NCBI GenBank assembly: GCA_900754955.1
Contig: CAAEEV010000189.1
Coordinates: forward strand, 1 to 38,683
Origin: Eggerthellaceae bacterium
GTDB lineage: Bacteria > Actinomycetota > Coriobacteriia > Coriobacteriales > Eggerthellaceae
Length of the DNA: 38,683 nt
Direction of reading: 5' to 3'
Shown: piece by piece, positions 25,399 to 34,583 of the stretch
How positions within the stretch are numbered: the stretch's first letter is position 1
Layout: every line of letters begins with the position of its first letter
The notes under the pieces: generated by a model
What the model saw: only the letters and a program-made list of their open reading frames with translations
What the model was told of the DNA's origin: nothing
Databases searched by the model: none
Translations under genes and position numbers: made by a program

Positions 25399-27045
25399 CT
25401 ATTCGGCGCGCCCTGCCCCGCCGACTGCCGCACGCGGCACCACGCGCATCACCACGGTGCCATCCGACATGACGTCGCCCGCATCGTCGTACGCCGTCAC
25501 CGACCAGTACTGCTTGAAGCCGCCCGCCTTGCCGCGCGAGGGCTCCATGCGATCGAAGCGCGCCACGCCGCGCACCGCGCCCGCAACCCCCGGCTTGCGA
25601 TGAGTCACGTCGACCCGCACGCCGAACGGCAGCTCCTCGTCGAGATCGCAGGAAATCTGAGCACCCAGACTAGCGACCGACTCGAGCAGGGAAAGCGTCG
25701 CGCCGCCGTGCACGAACCCGAACGGCTGCTTGATTGCGGGCGTGATGGGCATAACCGCTTCTACGCGCCCGCGCTCGGCGCACGTCACGCGGATACCGAG
25801 TTCGGTCGCGAAGCCCCCGAGCTCGCGCGTCGCGCAGCCGTCGCCCCATCGACCGCCACCGCTACCACGCGCCGCACCGCCCGCAGATCCCGAGGCGCCC
25901 AGAAACTCGCTCAAGTCGCTGCGCAGCAGGTAGTCGAGCTCACCACGCGTCGCCTCATCTGTCTCGAGGAACAAAAAGCCGTACGACCCCACGCTGCGCA
26001 CATCGAATCGCACGAGGCCGAGCACGCGGCTGAAACGCTCCGCGAGCGCATCGTAGTTAAACGGCACCGCCAGATCGGCGCCGGGTGCAGGGTTGAGCAG
26101 CGACATGGAGAACACCTTGCCCGGATGAGCGACGGCAACCTTCACGATGTCGGGGTCGCGATCCTCGAGGAACGCCTCGTAGGTGCGCAGCCCCCAGGCG
26201 CAATACGCGATGTCGGTTCCGCCGAGGCCCGCGAACCGCAGCGGGTTGAACTCGATCGGCACGATGCCCGCATCCCCCACGCGCACCTCGATGTGCGCGG
26301 GAAAATTGCGCACCCGAGTCACCGCGTTCACCTCAGAAAGCCACGCAAGGAACCGCGGCGCCATCTGCGCGATGATCTCATCGCTCGTCACGTACAGGCG
26401 GTCGCTCGTGTCTTCCGCATTCGCGAAGTCGTGCCGCAGCACATTGAGCAGATGCGGCGTGCCATCGTCGTCGAAATACGCGTCGAGCGCGTATTCCACA
26501 CCCGTGATGTATACCTCGACGATGTACGTGCCGCCGTCCACCACGCTCTCGGGGTACCGCTCGTTCCACACCGCCTCAACCTCGGCGATATCGGCGAGCG
26601 CGCGGTCCCAATCCTCGGGATGCTCGATCACGTACACGCCCATCGAGCAGAACCCGACCGAGGGCTTGAGCACCACCGGCAGCGGCAGTTCAGCCGCATC
26701 CACCTGTGCGAGCTCGTCGCGCGCGCAGGTGCGGTAGTACAGCCCCGGCGTGATCGGCGCGAGCAGCGCGCGTACAGCCGCCTTGTCCTTGAACAGCGCA
26801 ACGGCACGGGAGAGATCCTCGTTTCCGCCGCGTTCGAGCACCCAGGAGAGGGCGTTCTCGGAGTTCGAGTACACGCGCTCGCCCGCCGCCACGCGCTGCG
26901 CGGCCTCATCATCGCTCACCAGGTTGAGATCGGCGCCCGCAGCAGCAACCGACCGCGCAAACGCGTTTTCCAGCACGGGGTGGCGCGACGAGACGAGCCA
27001 CGAGACGAGCGGCTCGGAGGCATGGGGCGCATCGATGATCACCAT
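25399..27045 (-). CDS. ATP-grasp ligase fused to a hotdog thioesterase
   Basis: This is a single 548-residue frame with two domains. Residues ~75-310 are an ATP-grasp enzyme: K127 in VVLKPSVGFCSMGV, E177 in TYIVEVYITGVEYALDAYF, and the metal-binding EFNPLRFAGLGG (265-276). Such enzymes activate a carboxylate as acyl phosphate and join it to an amine or thiol. A Gly/Ser/Ala linker (~383-402) leads to a PaaI-type hotdog domain (~405-538) with the active-site signature FVHGGATLSLLESVAS (HGG 446-448, catalytic E455) and VTHRKPG, as in acyl-CoA thioesterases. I know of no standard family with this order. AAGGTG lies 8 nt before the ATG. It follows a flippase-like gene by 61 nt. The substrates are unknown. 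Confidence 0.87.
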   Translation of the reverse strand: MVIIDAPHASEPLVSWLVSSRHPVLENAFARSVAAAGADLNLVSDDEAAQRVAAGERVYSNSENALSWVLERGGNEDLSRAVALFKDKAAVRALLAPITPGLYYRTCARDELAQVDAAELPLPVVLKPSVGFCSMGVYVIEHPEDWDRALADIAEVEAVWNERYPESVVDGGTYIVEVYITGVEYALDAYFDDDGTPHLLNVLRHDFANAEDTSDRLYVTSDEIIAQMAPRFLAWLSEVNAVTRVRNFPAHIEVRVGDAGIVPIEFNPLRFAGLGGTDIAYCAWGLRTYEAFLEDRDPDIVKVAVAHPGKVFSMSLLNPAPGADLAVPFNYDALAERFSRVLGLVRFDVRSVGSYGFLFLETDEATRGELDYLLRSDLSEFLGASGSAGGAARGSGGGRWGDGCATRELGGFATELGIRVTCAERGRVEAVMPITPAIKQPFGFVHGGATLSLLESVASLGAQISCDLDEELPFGVRVDVTHRKPGVAGAVRGVARFDRMEPSRGKAGGFKQYWSVTAYDDAGDVMSDGTVVMRVVPRAAVGGAGRAE

Positions 27046-27106
27046 GACGGTTCACCTTCCTGTTCGATATGAAAGATGGAGGTTTTCAGGTACAGGCGCG
27101 AGCGCA

Positions 27107-28525
27107 CTACGCGTCGCCCTTCCCTCCCCTGCGCAGCACGTCGCGCAACGCCGCGCGCGTGAAGGGGCGGTCGAACGCCTGCCGCTTGAAGAACAGCCAA
27201 CCCGCCAGCGCGATGCCCGCGATGCCGACCTTGATGGTTCCCTGGAAGAGGAACTCGGCGCCCGCCACGATCATGAGCAGGCAGAGCGCGATGGCCCATG
27301 CCGTGCGGAAGCGCATCACGAGCCCCACCGCGCAGATCATGAGCACGATCGAGCCCGCGATAAGCGGCACGCCCACGAACAGCGAGCTCATGTCGATCCA
27401 CGAGGTGAGCATCGTATAAGGAGCGAAGGTGTCGGGCACGAACGACAGCCCGATGTTGACGGCGCCCATAAGGAACACGAGCACGCCGGCGATCCAGCCG
27501 ATATCGCGATGCTTCTGCTCCTCGGTGGCGGTCTTCTTCGACGCGAAAAAGCCCGACTGGGACAGCAGCACCGCGCCGATGCAGAAGGGAATCCAGAACA
27601 TGATGCCGCGGTACACGAGCGCAATGGCCGTCGCCGTCGCGAGCGAGCACCCGTGCGCCGTGAGGATGGCGGCGATGGCCGCCTCCACCACGCCGACGCC
27701 CTGCGGTGTGGGGCTCAGGATCACCGAGATCGCCGCGACCGAGAACGCCGCCACGAGCGCGGCGACCTCCTCGAAGCCGAAGGCGTAGCCGATCGCCACG
27801 AGGCACGCCATGTTGAGCAGTGCCGAGAACGAGGCGTAACCCACCGTGATGGCCGAACCGCGCGGGTTGGCGGCGAGGATGTCGGCCGTGTTCACAAACG
27901 AATGCGCCGTGCGGCGCCCCCAGCTCGGGTTCAACGTGCGCTTGAACACGCCTACCACCTTCGCGATGGGCTTCTGCAGCCACAGGAAGAAACGGTACAG
28001 CACGCGCGGCTTGAGGTGTCCGATGAAAAACAGGCTCGACAGCACCACGAGCACGCATGCGAGCGCTAGGCCGCCGATGAGGAAGAGCGTGTTCATCTGC
28101 CCCGCGATGAGCATGGTGAGAAACCCGATCGTGGAGATGACGAACACGGCGGCGAAATAGCCGATCTGCGACAGGATGGCGCCGCCCGTCGACTGGCCCG
28201 CATCGCAGCCCTGACGCCGCGCGTCGTCGATGATGAACGCCACGCCCGTTGCGCCCGAGAACAGGCAGAACGTGTTGATGAACACGAGCGAGAAGATGAG
28301 CACGATGTTGTGCCAAAGACCCGTCTTGTGGCCGACCGCTTCGAAAGCGGCATCGTAGGAAGCCGCCTGCACGATGTGGCGCGCAAGCATGAGGACCACG
28401 GAGAACACGAGCGGGATGAGGGCGCCCGTCTGAATGGCGTCGAGGATGTTCGAGATGTAGTCAGCGTTTCCGATGAGGAAGCACACCGCCACAATGCCGA
28501 GAATCAGCAGCAAAGCCTTTTTCAA
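27107..28525 (-). CDS. Flippase-like (UPF0104/LPG-synthase TM region) membrane protein
   Basis: This 472-residue integral membrane protein has 12 or more hydrophobic segments. It matches the transmembrane domain of lysyl-phosphatidylglycerol synthase/YbhN (UPF0104), with the family motif SPTPQGVGVVEAAIAAIL followed by ALVYRGIMFWIPFCIGAVLL. It lacks the aminoacyl-transferase domain of MprF, so it could flip a lipid made by something else. The start is a TTG with GGAGGG 7 nt upstream; no ATG is better placed. The ATP-grasp/hotdog gene follows 61 nt downstream on the same strand, suggesting a shared substrate or product. A TATAAT box lies about 70 nt upstream. Confidence 0.88.
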   Translation of the reverse strand: MKKALLLILGIVAVCFLIGNADYISNILDAIQTGALIPLVFSVVLMLARHIVQAASYDAAFEAVGHKTGLWHNIVLIFSLVFINTFCLFSGATGVAFIIDDARRQGCDAGQSTGGAILSQIGYFAAVFVISTIGFLTMLIAGQMNTLFLIGGLALACVLVVLSSLFFIGHLKPRVLYRFFLWLQKPIAKVVGVFKRTLNPSWGRRTAHSFVNTADILAANPRGSAITVGYASFSALLNMACLVAIGYAFGFEEVAALVAAFSVAAISVILSPTPQGVGVVEAAIAAILTAHGCSLATATAIALVYRGIMFWIPFCIGAVLLSQSGFFASKKTATEEQKHRDIGWIAGVLVFLMGAVNIGLSFVPDTFAPYTMLTSWIDMSSLFVGVPLIAGSIVLMICAVGLVMRFRTAWAIALCLLMIVAGAEFLFQGTIKVGIAGIALAGWLFFKRQAFDRPFTRAALRDVLRRGGKGDA

Positions 28526-28593
28526 GCAGCGTCCCTCCTCACAGTCATATAGGCCGGGCGTCGCGGACGCCGCGTTTCAGCTTCTAACCTACT

Positions 28594-28599
28594 ATTATA
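28594..28599 (-). promoter_or_regulatory. -10 box of the flippase-like operon
   Basis: A consensus TATAAT on the minus strand, 68 nt before the TTG start. No convincing -35 box is seen. Confidence 0.5.
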
Positions 28600-28659
28600 C
28601 CCCGCTTAAGCTTTTCGCCGATTGTGAGGAGACCGGCACCGCCGAACGGATAGACGACG

Positions 28660-28699
28660 AAGCCCTGCGTCCGCGAAGTTTGCGGCAGACGCAGGGCTT
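28660..28699 (-). terminator. Terminator-like hairpin after modD-like gene
   Basis: A 12-bp perfect stem (AAGCCCTGCGTC with GACGCAGGGCTT) lies 92 nt beyond the modD-like stop on the minus strand. It is followed only by a short pyrimidine stretch (CGTCGTC), so its efficiency is uncertain. Confidence 0.6.
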
Positions 28700-28791
28700 A
28701 ACAGGTGCGGAAAACAGTGGGGCGGAAGCGGCGATGCCGCGGCGATCGGCGCTGTGCAACGCGCGCGGAACGCAGGCAAACTGGCGGTTCG

Positions 28792-29640
28792 CTACTGCGC
28801 AATGACGCGCATGCGCACGCTCATGTCGAGCGGCTTGGCGGAGAACGGCGCCGTGGTCGCCAACCCGTCGACACCGCACGCGGCGTAGGCGCCCGCATTC
28901 TGCGGATTGATGCCGCCCGCCGCCACGATGGTGAGATGCGGATCGATCGCGCGCAGCTCGTCCACAAGCGCCGCAAGTTCGTCGACCGGCACCTTGTCGA
29001 GCTGGATGCCGTCCACCCCCGCGCGGGCGAGAACGCGCGCGTGCTCCGCATCGGCCTCCACGAAGAGTTTCTTCTCAATGCAGCGGCACCTGATCTCGGG
29101 AAGCTTCTCCACGAACGCGTCGAAGCCGCCGAAGAACGTCAGATGATGGTCGAACACGAGCACCGTCTCGGACAGGCCCAAGCGGTGCGGGAACGCCCCG
29201 CCCGCCATGACGGCGGAGGTGAGCAGGTCTTTCACGCCCGGCATGCTCTTGCGCGTGGTGAGCACCTCGCAGCGCGGGTTGGCCTCATGGGCGGCGTCCA
29301 CCATCGAACGCGTCTTGGTGGCTACGGCCGACAGATGGTCGAACAGGTTGAGGCACACCTTCCACGCCTGATGGAGCGCGCTCGCGGGCCCGCGCACCGT
29401 CATGAAGCTCTCGCCGGCGGCAAGGCGCGCACCCGTGCGCTTCGCCTCGACCACCTCGCAGCCGAGGTGCGCCATGACGCGCTCGACCACCTCGACACCC
29501 GCCAGCACGCACGCCTCGCGCGTGAAGTACTCCATCTCGCCAGGCTCGTCGGCGATGCCGAGCACTTCGCAGGTCAGATCGATGTACGGAATGTCCTCGG
29601 CGATCAGCTCGTCGACGCGCGCATCTGAGATTCGGATCAT
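28792..29640 (-). CDS. modD: ModD-like protein (nicotinate-nucleotide pyrophosphorylase fold)
   Basis: This 282-residue protein belongs to the NadC fold but reads as ModD: it opens MIRISDARVDELIAEDIPYI-DLT, then has GPASALHQAWKVCLNLFDHL, TTRKSMPGVKDL, and GGAFPHRLGLSETVLVFDHH, the ModD-type stretch. The C-terminus has GGINPQNAGAYAACGVDGLATTAPF. ModD is found near molybdate transport genes in several bacteria, but its biochemical role is not settled. No modABC is in the window. Quinolinate phosphoribosyltransferase (nadC) is the alternative; the absence of nadA or nadB and the ModD-type start argue against it. The ribosome-binding site is AAGGATGG just before the ATG. The XdhC-like gene at 33 kb is the only other molybdenum-linked gene here. 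Confidence 0.82.
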   Translation of the reverse strand: MIRISDARVDELIAEDIPYIDLTCEVLGIADEPGEMEYFTREACVLAGVEVVERVMAHLGCEVVEAKRTGARLAAGESFMTVRGPASALHQAWKVCLNLFDHLSAVATKTRSMVDAAHEANPRCEVLTTRKSMPGVKDLLTSAVMAGGAFPHRLGLSETVLVFDHHLTFFGGFDAFVEKLPEIRCRCIEKKLFVEADAEHARVLARAGVDGIQLDKVPVDELAALVDELRAIDPHLTIVAAGGINPQNAGAYAACGVDGLATTAPFSAKPLDMSVRMRVIAQ

Positions 29641-29722
29641 CTGCCATCCTTCCGTCAGCGGTTATTCGCGTTCCTGTTTATAGGCGCACCCGCGTCCTTC
29701 GTCAAGAAAGACGCACGAAGCG

Positions 29723-29755
29723 AAACGGGGCCGCCGTCCGAAGACAGCGACCCCG
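29723..29755 (-). terminator. Rho-independent terminator of purH
   Basis: On the minus strand a 13-bp stem (with T-G pairs) is capped by a TTCG tetraloop and followed by TTTCG (29755-29723). It starts 39 nt beyond the purH stop. Confidence 0.82.
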
Positions 29756-29793
29756 CGCAACCTCTCAGACGGCCGCGTCTGCGACCTTCGTGC

Positions 29794-31389
29794 TTAATGC
29801 CTGAAGTGGCGATGTCCCGTGAATACCATGGCGATGCCGTGCTCGTCGCAGGCCTGGATGCTCTCGTCGTCGCGGATGGAGCCGCCGGGCTGGATGATGG
29901 CGGTCACGCCGTAGCTCGCCAGCGTGTCGATGTTGTCGCGGAACGGGAAGAACGCGTCGGAGGCGGCCACGAGACCCTCCGCCGGCACGCCCATGCGCTC
30001 GCACGCCTCGTGGGCGCGCTTGCAGGCAAGCTCGGCCGAGTCGACGCGGTTGGGCTGGCCGGGGCCCATGCCGATGCCGGCGTGGTCCTTGGACACGAGG
30101 ATGGCGTTGGACTTGACGCCCTTGCACACGCGCCATGCGAACAGGAGCTCATGCATCTCCTCGTCGGTGGGCTTGCGCTTGGTGGGCACGGTGAAGTCTT
30201 CGGGCTTCTCGTTCACGCGGTCGACGCACTGGGCCAGCATGCCGCCGTCCACGCTGCGGAACTCGATGGCTGCGGGCGCGTCAACGCCACCGGTGCGCAG
30301 CACGCGCACGTTCTTCTTCTGCTGCAGCAGCTCGAGCGCGCCCTGCTCATAGCTGGGAGCGATGACGACCTCGATGAACTGCTTGTTCTCGTTGATGTGT
30401 TCGACCATCTCCTGGGACACCTCGACGTTCGCGGCGATGATGCCGCCGAAGGCGCTCTTGGGATCGCATGCGAAGGCCTTGTCGTAGGCCTCGGCCACCG
30501 TGGCGGCCACCGCCGACCCGCAGGGGTTCTGGTGCTTGAGAATGACCACGGCGGGCTCGTCGAACTCGCGCACGAGCGACCAGCACGCATCGGTGTCGAG
30601 GATGTTGTTGTAGGAGAGCTCCTTGCCGTTGAGCTGCTCGGCGTTCACGAGGCTGTGAGGCGTGGCGAACTCGTCCATGCGGTAGAACGCCGCGGTCTGG
30701 TGCGGGTTCTCGCCGTAGCGCAAACCCTGCTGCTTCACGAGGTGCAGATCGCACGTCTCGGGCGGCTCGGTCGGCCATCCCGCACCCTCGCCCAGCTGGC
30801 CCTCGAGCCAACGCGCGATCGCGCCGTCGTAGGCGTTGGTGGTCTGGAACACGCGCAACGCCAGCTTACGGCGCGTTTCGAGCGTCGTGGCACCGTCGTT
30901 GGCGCGCATCTCATCGAGAATGGCGTCGTAGCTGGCCGGATCGGTCACCACGGCGACCGACGCGTGGTTCTTCGCAGCCGAGCGCAGCATCGACGGGCCG
31001 CCGATGTCGATGTTCTCGATGCAGGTGTCGAAGTCGGCGCCGCTCTCGACCGTCTTCTCGAAGGCGTAAAGGTTCACGACCACCATGTCGATCATCTCGA
31101 TGCCGTGCTCGGCCGCCTCGGCCATGTGCTGCGCGTTGTCGCGCTTGGCCAAAAGGCCGCCGTGCACCATCGGGTGCAGGGTCTTCACGCGGCCGTCCAT
31201 CATCTCGGGGAACTTCGTCACCTCGTCGATGGGAGTCACCGGCACGCCGCCTTCCGCGATGGCACGCGCGGTGCCGCCCGTCGAGATGATCTCCGCACCG
31301 AACTCGTCGTGCAGAGCGCGCGCGAACTCCACCACGCCCGTCTTGTCCGTCACGGACATGAGGACGCGCTTGACTTTAGGATCTGCCAC
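29794..31389 (-). CDS. purH: Bifunctional AICAR transformylase/IMP cyclohydrolase
   Basis: This 531-residue enzyme catalyses the last two steps of IMP synthesis. The N-terminal MGS-like cyclohydrolase domain (~1-180) includes [49 protein letters not shown] and NLYAFEKTV. The AICAR transformylase domain follows, with [39 protein letters not shown] and [26 protein letters not shown] chose GTG 31389, which has GGAAAGG 8 nt upstream and puts the conserved [11 protein letters not shown] close to the N-terminus as in homologues. An ATG at 31434 has no ribosome-binding site. It is transcribed alone, diverging from the MFS exporter. Confidence 0.95.
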   Translation of the reverse strand: MADPKVKRVLMSVTDKTGVVEFARALHDEFGAEIISTGGTARAIAEGGVPVTPIDEVTKFPEMMDGRVKTLHPMVHGGLLAKRDNAQHMAEAAEHGIEMIDMVVVNLYAFEKTVESGADFDTCIENIDIGGPSMLRSAAKNHASVAVVTDPASYDAILDEMRANDGATTLETRRKLALRVFQTTNAYDGAIARWLEGQLGEGAGWPTEPPETCDLHLVKQQGLRYGENPHQTAAFYRMDEFATPHSLVNAEQLNGKELSYNNILDTDACWSLVREFDEPAVVILKHQNPCGSAVAATVAEAYDKAFACDPKSAFGGIIAANVEVSQEMVEHINENKQFIEVVIAPSYEQGALELLQQKKNVRVLRTGGVDAPAAIEFRSVDGGMLAQCVDRVNEKPEDFTVPTKRKPTDEEMHELLFAWRVCKGVKSNAILVSKDHAGIGMGPGQPNRVDSAELACKRAHEACERMGVPAEGLVAASDAFFPFRDNIDTLASYGVTAIIQPGGSIRDDESIQACDEHGIAMVFTGHRHFRH

Positions 31390-31579
31390 CTTTACCGCCT
31401 TTCCGAGCAATGATTCGAACTCTGCTTCCAGCATACCAGCGTTGCGCGAAGTACGCCGCCCATCAGGCGAGAACGGCGAAAAAAACGCGCCCCGCCGAAC
31501 GCCTGCGCGCACAACTGAGCCATCCGCGGCGGCGCATTGTCCGCTTTCTGCGAAATTTAACGAGCGTTTTACCCGGCTT

Positions 31580-31588
31580 TGCTAGAAT
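31580..31588 (+). promoter_or_regulatory. Possible extended -10 promoter of the SotB-like exporter
   Basis: TGCTAGAAT (-10 TAGAAT at 31583-31588 with a TGC extension) lies 79 nt before the ATG. The -35 region is unconvincing. Confidence 0.45.
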
Positions 31589-31667
31589 CGCGCCCGCTGT
31601 TCTCGCGCGGGCCACCGCGCAGACGGCTCTGATGCAATGCGAACGCGAACAGGAGGATGCGGCGCCC

Positions 31668-32861
31668 ATGTACCGCCAGCAGTGGATGGCCTTGATCGGC
31701 CTCGCCCTTTCGGCCTTCATCATGAACACGTCGGAGTTCATGCCCATCGGGCTTCTCGTGGACATCGCGGGCAGCTTCGCCATGACCGAGGCGGAGGCGG
31801 GCCTCATCGTGTCGATCTACGCATGGGCGGTGGCGCTGCTCTCGGTGCCGCTCATGGTGTTCGCGTCGCGCTTCAACCTGAAGCGCCTGCTCGTCGCCGT
31901 GATCGTGCTGTTCGCGGCAGGGCAGGTCGCCTCGGCGCTCGCGCCCTCGTTTGCGCTGCTCGTCGGCGCGCGCCTCATGGTGGCGGCTGCGCACGCCATC
32001 TTCTGGTCGATCGCCTCGCCGCTCGCCGTGCGCGTGGTGGGCGAGCGATTCAGCAGCCTCGCCGTGGGCACCATCGTCACGGGCTCCTCGATCGCCATGG
32101 TGTGCGGCCTGCCGCTCGGTCGCGCCGTGGGACTCATTCTCGGCTGGCGCATGACGTTCGCCTGCGTCGCCGCCGTCACGCTCGTCACGCTCGCGTTCCT
32201 CGTGATCGCGATCCCGCGCGTCGAAGCGGGAACGCCGTTCTCGGTGCGACAGCTGCCCCAGCTGCTCAAGACCCCCACGCTGCGCAACATCTACATCGTG
32301 ACGGCGCTGTTCGCCGGGGCGCACTTCACGTGCTACAGCTACATCGAGCCGTTCCTTCAGCAGGTCGCCGGCTTCTCCGACGGGCTCATCACGTTCACGC
32401 TCGTGCTGTACGGCGCGGCGGGCGTTGCGGGCAGCGCCGTGTTCTCGCGCGGCTACAGCCGCCTGCGCTTCCCGTTCATGCGCGCGGCAGTGCTCGGCGT
32501 GGTGGCGGCGATGGCGCTGCTGCTGGTCGCATCGGCCAACATGATCGCGACGATCGCGGTGTGCGCCCTGTGGGGCGCGTTCTACACCGCGTACAGCGTG
32601 GCGTTCCAGGCGGAGATCCTCAGCAACGCGCCGGCCGAGGCGTCGGCGGTGGCCATGTCGGCTTATTCGGGCATCTTCAACCTCGGCATCGGCAGCGGAA
32701 CAGCCATCGGTGGCGTGGTGGTGTCAGCGGCGTCCATCGCCGACGTGGGGTTTGCGGGCGCGCTCATCGGCGCCGCCTCGTTCGCGGTATGCACCGTGGG
32801 CCTCGTGCGCTCGATCAAGCGGGCAGAGCGGGCCTCGCACGCCAACGCAACGACTGCGTAA
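31668..32861 (+). CDS. MFS exporter, SotB/AraJ (DHA1 sugar efflux) type
   Basis: This 397-residue, 12-helix transporter has the DHA1 subgroup start LSAFIMNTSEFMPIGLLVDIA with the NTSEFMPIGLL signature of SotB/YdeA and AraJ relatives. The next segments are GLIVSIYAWAVALLSVPLM and a loop motif ASRFNLKRLL. The family exports sugars, arabinose-like compounds or drugs in exchange for protons; the substrate is unknown here. AGGAGG at 31651-31656 is 11 nt before ATG 31668. An ATG at 31632 in the same frame would add MQCEREQEDAAP but has no ribosome-binding site. It diverges from purH and converges on the XdhC-like gene. Confidence 0.88.
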   Translation: MYRQQWMALIGLALSAFIMNTSEFMPIGLLVDIAGSFAMTEAEAGLIVSIYAWAVALLSVPLMVFASRFNLKRLLVAVIVLFAAGQVASALAPSFALLVGARLMVAAAHAIFWSIASPLAVRVVGERFSSLAVGTIVTGSSIAMVCGLPLGRAVGLILGWRMTFACVAAVTLVTLAFLVIAIPRVEAGTPFSVRQLPQLLKTPTLRNIYIVTALFAGAHFTCYSYIEPFLQQVAGFSDGLITFTLVLYGAAGVAGSAVFSRGYSRLRFPFMRAAVLGVVAAMALLLVASANMIATIAVCALWGAFYTAYSVAFQAEILSNAPAEASAVAMSAYSGIFNLGIGSGTAIGGVVVSAASIADVGFAGALIGAASFAVCTVGLVRSIKRAERASHANATTA

Positions 32862-32882
32862 CGCAGCTGAGGCAACCGCGAG

Positions 32883-32948
32883 AAGCAGCGGAAGGAGATG
32901 CGGGGGACAGGGCGTTGCCACCTCCCGCCTCCTTTCTACTCGCTGCTT
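32883..32948. terminator. Possible bidirectional terminator
   Basis: AAGCAGCG (32883-32890) pairs with CGCTGCTT (32941-32948), and inside it AAGGAG-TGCGGG pairs with CCCGC-CTCCTT (about 32892-32934). The convergent MFS and XdhC-like genes end on either side. The outer arm touches the XdhC-like stop, and no strong T tract is present. Confidence 0.45.
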
Positions 32949-33937
32949 TACCTGCCGAGGCTCGCCTCGTGCTTGGCGCGCGCCTCGTCGCTGTAGCGCT
33001 CGCGGTAGCGCACATCGACGAGCTCGGCCACAATGGCGATCGCAAGCTCAGCCGGACTCTTCGCGCCGAACTTCAGTCCGATGGGGCGCTTGACGGCATC
33101 CCACTGCGCCTCGGTCATGCCGCCCGCAATGCACAGATCGTGCACGCGGTCGTTCTTCCCCGCGCACCCCATCATGCCCACGTAATGCACGCCGTGGCGT
33201 GACGCCCAGATGCAGCCCTCGGGATCGAACATGTGCCCGCGCGTGAGGACGCACACGTAGTCGCCGGGCGCGGCGGCGTACTCGTTAAGCGCATCGAAGT
33301 TTCCATTCGGCAGCAGAATGCGCTCCGCAGCGGGGAACCGCTCCTCGTTGAGATAGGCGGGGTCGTAGTCAACCGCCGTCACGGCAAAGCCCACGTGCGC
33401 CGCGAGCGCCGCCACCTCGCTCGACGCATCCGACGCGCCGAGCAGCCACACGCGCACGGGATCGAACAGCGCGGTAGAGACCCACGTGAGGCCGTCGAAC
33501 TGCTCGTTGTGCATGCTCGGGCCGCGCGTGACGTCCTTCATCTGGAACTTGTCGCGATCGGAGTACGCGCGCGACGCCACGATCTCCTTCGCGTCGTTGC
33601 AGAAGAACACGAGCGGCTCGCCGTCGGCCGAGCCCACCTCGCCGTACTTCTTCGTCACCTCATTGTCTACGTTGGCACACGCCGCTTCCGCGTCATAGAC
33701 GATCTTGAAGCCGAGCCACGCCATCTCGTGCGCATCGATAGCGAGCAGCGCGCGTTCAAACGTGGGCACGTCGGCCTCAGTCAGCGAAGCGGCGATCGTC
33801 GCGAGCGCCGCGGGCCCCACGTGCGGGTCCCCCGCGCTCGCCGCTTCGGAGAACGTGGGGAAATCTTCCGTCGTCAGCGCAGGGGTCTTGCCTGCGCGCA
33901 AATCGTCGATGATGCGTTCGAGTACGGCCTTGTTCAT
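32948..33937 (-). CDS. XdhC-like protein (Rossmann domain)
   Basis: This 329-residue protein has a C-terminal XdhC Rossmann region: VWLLGASDASSEVAALAAHVGFAVTAVDYD (nucleotide-binding start), GDYVCVLTRGHMFDPEG, YVGMMGCAGKNDRVHDL and the typical end KRPIGLKFGAKSPAELAIAIVAELVDVR. XdhC proteins bind molybdenum cofactor and insert the sulfurated form into xanthine dehydrogenase-type enzymes. The N-terminal ~170 residues do not show the usual XdhC_CoxI cysteine motif and are divergent. AGGAGG lies 7 nt before the ATG. It lies 22 nt after purN and so is the last gene of a purM-purN-xdhC-like operon. Function in that context is inferred. Confidence 0.85.
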   Translation of the reverse strand: MNKAVLERIIDDLRAGKTPALTTEDFPTFSEAASAGDPHVGPAALATIAASLTEADVPTFERALLAIDAHEMAWLGFKIVYDAEAACANVDNEVTKKYGEVGSADGEPLVFFCNDAKEIVASRAYSDRDKFQMKDVTRGPSMHNEQFDGLTWVSTALFDPVRVWLLGASDASSEVAALAAHVGFAVTAVDYDPAYLNEERFPAAERILLPNGNFDALNEYAAAPGDYVCVLTRGHMFDPEGCIWASRHGVHYVGMMGCAGKNDRVHDLCIAGGMTEAQWDAVKRPIGLKFGAKSPAELAIAIVAELVDVRYRERYSDEARAKHEASLGR

Positions 33938-33959
33938 GCGGCATCCTCCTCGCTGCGCG

Positions 33960-34574
33960 CTATTCCGCGATGTGAACCTTGCGGTCCTCGCCCACCGTCA
34001 TGCGACCTTCGGCGATGATGCGCAGCACCTCGGGATAGAGAATGTGCTCGGTGGCGTGGATGCGCGCCTCGAGGTCGTCGATCGTGTCGGCCTCGCGCAC
34101 CACCACTGCACGCTGCGCCACGATGGGGCCCTTGTCGTAGTCCTCGTTGGCGAGGTGCACGGTCACGCCCGTCACCTTCACGCCCGCGTCGAACGCGTCT
34201 TGGATGGCGTGCGCGCCCTTGAACGAGGGCAGCAGCGCGGGATGCAGGTTGAGCACGCGATCGGGGAAGGCATCAAGCACCACGGGCGTGAGCTTGCGCA
34301 TGTAGCCCGCCATCACCACGTACTCCGCACCCGCCGCACGCAGCGCCTCGACGATGCGCGCGTCGGCGGCCTGCGGGTCGGCGTACACCTCGCGGTTGAG
34401 CACCGTAACGGGGATGCTCGCCGTACGGGCGCGCTCGATGCCGTATGCGTCGGGGCGCGACGACACCACGTGCACGATCTCGACGGGCAGCGCGTCGTGC
34501 GCGATCGCGTCGATGATGGCCTGCAGGTTCGTGCCGCTGCCTGAGAGCAGCACGCCGATTTTCAGGTTCGCCAT
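33960..34574 (-). CDS. purN: Phosphoribosylglycinamide formyltransferase
   Basis: This 204-residue enzyme formylates GAR with 10-formyl-THF in purine synthesis. Signatures are VLLSGSGTNLQAIIDAI at the N-terminus (phosphate-binding loop), MAGYMRKLTP, the catalytic NLHPALLPSFKGAHAIQDAF (Asn and His) and GVTVHLANEDYDKGPIVAQ with the catalytic Asp. Length is normal. It starts 9 nt after the purM stop, so the two are co-transcribed, and the XdhC-like gene follows at 22 nt. The ribosome-binding site is weak (AGGCGG). Confidence 0.96.
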   Translation of the reverse strand: MANLKIGVLLSGSGTNLQAIIDAIAHDALPVEIVHVVSSRPDAYGIERARTASIPVTVLNREVYADPQAADARIVEALRAAGAEYVVMAGYMRKLTPVVLDAFPDRVLNLHPALLPSFKGAHAIQDAFDAGVKVTGVTVHLANEDYDKGPIVAQRAVVVREADTIDDLEARIHATEHILYPEVLRIIAEGRMTVGEDRKVHIAE

Positions 34575-34583
34575 GGAAACCGC

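Noticed and set aside
28792..29640. Quinolinate phosphoribosyltransferase (nadC)
   Set aside because: The fold is shared, but the N-terminal segment and PHRLGLSETVLVF stretch read as ModD and no nadA/nadB is adjacent. Not fully excluded.
29797..31413. A 538-codon plus-strand frame antisense to purH
   Set aside because: It covers a well-supported purH; the product is a His/Val/Gly-rich shadow without motifs.
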